Assembly: GCA_016200595.1 (NCBI GenBank)
Contig: JACQEL010000541.1
Location: 1 to 8,561 of the forward strand
Direction: 5' to 3'
DNA from: Deltaproteobacteria bacterium
Lineage (GTDB): Bacteria > Desulfobacterota > Binatia > Bin18
Length of the DNA stretch: 8,561 nucleotides
This document shows, in pieces, positions 6,122-8,561 of the stretch. The notes beneath the pieces were generated by a model that saw only the letters and a list, made by a program, of their open reading frames with translations, searched no databases and was not told the origin of the DNA. Position 1 is the stretch's first letter. Each line of letters opens with the position of its first letter. Made by a program: the position numbers and the translations under genes.

Positions 6122-7578
6122 AAGTCCTGTTTTCTGAAGCCGAACTGCGCGCCCTACTTCAGCGGGACGAGGGCCAGTTCTTGGAGTTCAAGTCGCTTTG
6201 GGATTTAGACAGGACGCCACCAAAAGTTCTTGATCGGCGTAAAGTGCGGGATGCGATTGCGGAGTATATTGCCGCCTTCGCCAATGCCGATGGCGGCACC
6301 CTCGTGCTCGGGGTGGATGACGATGGCGTGGTCTCGGGGCACGGGTACCCTGAAGAAGCGCTGAGAGACTTCCTGGCTGTTTCAGAAAAACGTCTGCGCC
6401 CGCCACTCCGTGTCAGGCTCCAACGCGTCGTCCTCGATCGGCAAGAGCTACTGATTATAGCCGTGGGGATCGCGCCAGAAGCCGTGATGGTCGAAGGCAA
6501 CGGGTTTCCCTATCGGGTAGGCGACGTAGTCATTCGTGAGCCGCAAGAAGTCATTAATGAGCGGAAACAGGCGTACCGACGGGTCGGCTACGAGCAGCGC
6601 ATCCGCCCTGAAGCCGTACTGACCGACCTTGATCTCGATCTGGCGCACACCTTTCTGGGGCGGACGGTTCACAAAGGCCGTCCGGTAGAAGAACTCTTGG
6701 CACAGTACGGCTTGGTGCTTCCGAGAGCAGGAGAACCGGGAGTGACGAATGCGGCATTGCTGCTATTCGGCAAGACGCCGCTTACACGCTGGCATCCGAG
6801 AGCCGGGATTCGCTTCTTCCGCGTGGCAGGAACTGAGCGGCGGCACGGCGCTCAGCGGAATGTGACCCAACTCTACCGCATCGAGGCGCCGCTTGCCGCT
6901 GCCATTCCGGCAGCCCACCACTTTGCGGCAACGCAGATTCGACGCTCAGAAAAACTCCACGATCTCTTCTTTCGTGAGATGCCTGAATACCCGACCTTTG
7001 CCTGGCAAGAGGCTATCGTGAACGCCGTCGCCCATCGGGACTATGGCGATCAGGGCCGCGAGATCGAAATCTGGTTTTTCGACGACCGTCTGGAAGTGCT
7101 GAGTCCTGGAGACCTAGTGGTCCCGGTGACCTTGGAGCACTTGCGGGCGCGGCGCAGAATCCACGCCAGTCGTAACCCGTTGCTGGTACGGGTTCTAGTT
7201 GAAGCAGGCATTATGCGTGAGGAAGGAGAAGGAATTCCCCGGATATTTGAAGAGATGGAGGAATCGTCGCTCAGGCAACCCGAGTTCGTGGTGGAAGACG
7301 CCGAGTTTCGGGTCACCTTGTGGAACGAGCCTAGTGTTCTGGGCCTGCCTGCCGAACCAGCGTGGCGGGTCGAGCGAGCGTCACGCTTGCGGGCATATTT
7401 CAAAACGCAGCAAACCCTGACCAACTCTGATTATCAGGAATTGTTTGAGGTAACGCGCTACACAGCCGCGCGGGAGTTGCGTCGGTTGGTAGACGAGCGG
7501 CTCCTAAGTCGCGTGGGTGAGCGTCGCGGAGCGCACTACCTCCCCGGCCCTGGGCTGAGTGGCGGAAACGAGAAATGA
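6118..7578 (+). CDS. AlbA_2 (Schlafen-type) and GHKL-like ATPase protein with C-terminal winged helix
   Basis: The product is 486 aa from GTG 6118, chosen because of GAGGAG 5 nt upstream and the overlap with the previous stop. Residues 15-150 match the AlbA_2 divergent AAA-4 domain: 'EGQFLEFKS' (18-26) and 'AFANADGGTLVLGVDDDG' (53-70). Residues 290-385 match the HATPase_c_4 region: 'EAIVNAVAHRDYG' (298-310), 'SPGDL' (329-333), 'RNPLLVRVL' (352-360) and 'EGIPRIFEEM' (371-380). Residues 418-475 look like a winged helix ('LTNSDYQELFEVTRYTAARELRRL' region). Such proteins are often annotated as transcriptional regulators or putative ATP-dependent DNA-binding proteins; the biochemical role is mostly unproven. 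The protein has no signal peptide or membrane segment. Coupling to the cyclase-ATPase-TPR gene implies a shared pathway, with this protein as the likely nucleic-acid-facing or output partner (inference). The final 20 residues are low-complexity, and a palindrome follows the stop at once. Confidence 0.9.
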   Translation: MKVLFSEAELRALLQRDEGQFLEFKSLWDLDRTPPKVLDRRKVRDAIAEYIAAFANADGGTLVLGVDDDGVVSGHGYPEEALRDFLAVSEKRLRPPLRVRLQRVVLDRQELLIIAVGIAPEAVMVEGNGFPYRVGDVVIREPQEVINERKQAYRRVGYEQRIRPEAVLTDLDLDLAHTFLGRTVHKGRPVEELLAQYGLVLPRAGEPGVTNAALLLFGKTPLTRWHPRAGIRFFRVAGTERRHGAQRNVTQLYRIEAPLAAAIPAAHHFAATQIRRSEKLHDLFFREMPEYPTFAWQEAIVNAVAHRDYGDQGREIEIWFFDDRLEVLSPGDLVVPVTLEHLRARRRIHASRNPLLVRVLVEAGIMREEGEGIPRIFEEMEESSLRQPEFVVEDAEFRVTLWNEPSVLGLPAEPAWRVERASRLRAYFKTQQTLTNSDYQELFEVTRYTAARELRRLVDERLLSRVGERRGAHYLPGPGLSGGNEK

Positions 7579-7580
7579 GC

Positions 7581-7607
7581 GATATGTGCGTGATATGTGC
7601 GCACATA
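7581..7607. promoter_or_regulatory. 14-bp palindrome with a duplicated half-site just after the AlbA_2 gene
   Basis: TATGTGCGCACATA (7594-7607) is a perfect 14-bp palindrome. Its left half is repeated 11 bp upstream: GATATGTGCG occurs at 7581-7590 and again at 7592-7601. The shape fits a protein-binding operator or a small hairpin. Alternatively it is coding DNA lost by frameshift: the +2 frame reads 'RYVRDMCAHNN' before TGA 7613. No gene with a solid start lies directly downstream except the decayed one. Confidence 0.45.
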
Positions 7608-7627
7608 ACAACTGAAGAGTAGGTGCG

Positions 7628-7726
7628 AAGTTCTCTGAGATCGTGGACCAAGCCATTGAGTTCCTTAAACGCAGGAACCGGGTCTCGTATCGAGCTTTGA
7701 GCCACGAGTTCGACCTCGACTGGTGA
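7628..7726 (+). pseudogene. Decayed N-terminus of a second cyclase-type protein
   Basis: Codons from 7628 read 'KFSEIVDQAIEFLKRRNRVS' and then 'YRALSHEFDLDW' before TGA 7724-7726. Over 30 aligned positions, 14 are identical to residues 4-33 of the large cyclase protein (shared DQ, RV, YRAL, F-LD), and most others are conservative. This is the same N-terminal module. No start codon is in frame where the Met should be (GCG precedes AAG), and an in-frame TGA at 7613 lies upstream. Reading ends just where the normal protein continues 'DDEHLDTLKEEL'. A shifted frame across the stop gives 'DAALQT' and then 'LARGL', suggesting small indels. No cyclase domain follows. It is either a truncated duplicate or the left end of a deleted gene. 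Confidence 0.75.
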
Positions 7727-7874
7727 CGCAGCATTACAGACTTAGCCAGAGGACTGTCTCACGCCTTTAGTCTAGCAGTTGCCTTGGGGGTTGCTGCCTT
7801 CTTCCATCTTCTCCGCTGGGAGGAGCCGCTAGCCGAGAGCGGGCGGAAACGGTAGATACGACAGGAGAACAGCA

Positions 7875-8030
7875 ATGAATACCCTGCAGAGGAGAGTCGA
7901 AGCCATGGAAAAGATTGGCGCAGGGACCCTGGCCGACCAGGTTCTGCAGAAGTTAAGCCGCCTCCAGGTACAGAAGTACGAAAAGCAGTTGCAGGAAGTG
8001 CAGAGAGAGCTGGAACCTCCGGCAAATTGA
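7875..8030 (+). CDS. Small coiled-coil protein, 51 aa, function unknown
   Basis: ATG 7875 follows AGGAG (7863-7867) with 7-nt spacing, and the frame ends at TGA 8028-8030. The product begins 'MNTLQRRVEAMEKIGAGTLA' and continues with a Gln/Lys/Glu-rich stretch ('LQKLSRLQVQKYEKQLQEVQ', residues 24-43) that should form an amphipathic helix or short coiled coil. It ends abruptly in 'EPPAN'. There is no signal peptide or membrane segment. In the +1 frame the DNA continues as 'WNLRQIDELLSNPKLM' (8011-8058), which also looks protein-like, so the ORF may be the truncated or frameshifted front of a longer protein. Short proteins with such a helix occur beside small toxin-like genes, but nothing here proves that role. 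The strong ribosome binding site and helix periodicity favour a real, or recently real, gene. Confidence 0.5.
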   Translation: MNTLQRRVEAMEKIGAGTLADQVLQKLSRLQVQKYEKQLQEVQRELEPPAN

Positions 8031-8055
8031 TGAACTCCTCAGCAACCCAAAGCTA

Positions 8056-8334
8056 ATGGCACTAGATCAGACTTCAAGAGATTGGCACACCAGAGTTGTC
8101 ACCCTGAACCCTTCGACTCCGCTCAGGACAAACTCCGTGAAGGGTCTCGCAGTGAGATTCTTCGCTCCGCTGCTCATGAACAAATCTGTCGTGCGCACAG
8201 CGCACGCTACTGCGCTGTTCTTGCGCGGCTCGATGAGCGCGCCTCGCGCTATGGGGTACTCAGAATGACAGGGCTGGGTGATCGCGGAGGAAAGTATACG
8301 AATGTCATGCCTTTTGGTTTAGTACCATGTCTCA
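8056..8334. mobile_element. Non-autonomous inverted-repeat element (about 280 bp, no transposase)
   Basis: The left arm (8056-8090, ATGGCACTAGATCAGAC...) and the right arm (8292-8334, ending GGTTTAGTACCATGTCTCA) are imperfect inverted copies of one sequence, TGAGACATGGYACTARAYCA followed 10 nt later by ATTSGYAYAC. Between them is a second nested pair: TGTCACCCTGA (8097-8107) against TCAGAATGACA (8260-8270), 9 of 11 matching. Internal hairpins include CCCTTC/GAAGGG (8109-8114 with 8139-8144) and ACAGCGCA/TGCGCTGT (8197-8204 with 8211-8218). The left arm lacks the outer TGAGAC, so that end is worn or cut. No transposase is encoded; the 70-codon open frame crossing it is a by-product. The nested core resembles the widespread 'TGTCA...CTTCGCTCCGCTCAGAATGACA' type of dispersed repeat (from memory). 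Confidence 0.65.
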
Positions 8335-8361
8335 GAACTATAGTAGCAGTAGTCCTGAAGA

Positions 8362-8407
8362 GTGGGGGCGGCGTCCCGCCGCCTGAGCGGCCAGAGGCCG
8401 CTTCCAC
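8362..8407. repeat. Three-stem, GC-rich hairpin cluster
   Basis: GGCGGCG (8367-8373) pairs with CGCCGCC (8377-8383) across a 3-nt loop. AGCGGCC (8386-8392) pairs with GGCCGCT (8396-8402) across the loop AGA. GTGG (8362-8365) can close the pair with CCAC (8404-8407), giving a three-way fold. It sits between two inverted-repeat elements and may be another dispersed structural repeat; no T-run follows, so a terminator role is weak. Confidence 0.65.
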
Positions 8408-8457
8408 CTTGGGCCGACACCTTCGCACGAACCTTCATCCCACCGCTAAGGAACTTA

Positions 8458-8561
8458 TGAGACATGGCACTAAATCAGACCACAGAAGATTCGTACACTT
8501 CCTCACGAGCTGTCAAGCCGTTCCCGTTCGGCCTGAGCGTAGCGGAGCGAAGTCGAAGGCC
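8458..8561. mobile_element. Second copy of the inverted-repeat element, cut by the window end
   Basis: TGAGACATGGCACTAAATCA (8458-8477) starts an arm that matches the reverse complement of 8292-8334 at 33 of 43 positions. It also matches the direct copy at 8056-8090 at 28 of 35 (from ATGG 8464). As in the first element, TGTCA follows (8511-8515). Then comes CCTGAGCGTAGCGGAGCG (8532-8549) running to AGTCGAAGG, the inverted counterpart of the CTTCGACTCCGCTCAGG block at 8111-8127. The far arm is beyond the window. Confidence 0.6.

Noticed and set aside
7759..8025. 88-codon minus-strand frame with a basic C-terminus
   Set aside because: It overlaps the better supported 51-aa + strand ORF and has no recognisable motif or ribosome site.
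8056..8268. 70-codon + strand open frame
   Set aside because: It begins in the inverted-repeat arm and runs through the nested repeat core, with no ribosome site. It is open by chance.

Overview
This is a bacterial window of about 57-60% GC by eye. All recognisable genes lie on the + strand. The gene families suggest an uncultured soil, sediment or sponge-type lineage such as Binatota/Deltaproteobacteria or Tectomicrobia. They are D-aminoacylase-like amidohydrolases, a cyclase-ATPase-TPR fusion whose cyclase domain opens with 'SGERRQLTVMF', and an AlbA_2/GHKL-type protein. This assignment comes from memory of family distributions, not from a marker gene.

Layout. (1) Positions 1-2392 hold two tandem, distantly similar amidohydrolases. 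The first is cut by the window edge and the second is complete with a strong ribosome binding site. A stem-loop terminator follows at 2435-2461. (2) Positions 2536-2610 hold a 75-bp twin-hairpin element with perfect 11-bp inverted ends, immediately in front of the next gene. (3) Positions 2630-6121 encode a 1163-aa multidomain protein: an N-terminal helix-turn-helix-like module, a class III nucleotide cyclase, a STAND/AAA-type ATPase and a TPR-like tail. Three different in-frame microrepeats sit in its linkers. (4) Positions 6118-7578 overlap the previous stop by GTGA and encode a 486-aa AlbA_2 plus GHKL-like ATPase protein with a C-terminal winged helix. (5) From 7579 to the end there are no full-length conserved genes. 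The stretch holds a palindrome with a repeated half-site, a decayed N-terminus of a second cyclase-type protein, a 51-aa coiled-coil ORF, and nested inverted-repeat elements with strong hairpins.

How the genes may work together. The amidohydrolases look like a catabolic or detoxifying pair and end at their own terminator. The large cyclase-ATPase-TPR protein and the AlbA_2/GHKL protein form a translationally coupled two-gene unit. Their domains fit a cytosolic sensor/signal-transducer paired with a nucleic-acid-binding or regulatory partner. The remnant of a second cyclase N-terminus just downstream suggests the locus once carried a further copy. The coupled pair is the best candidate here for a little-described system, but its function cannot be fixed from sequence alone.
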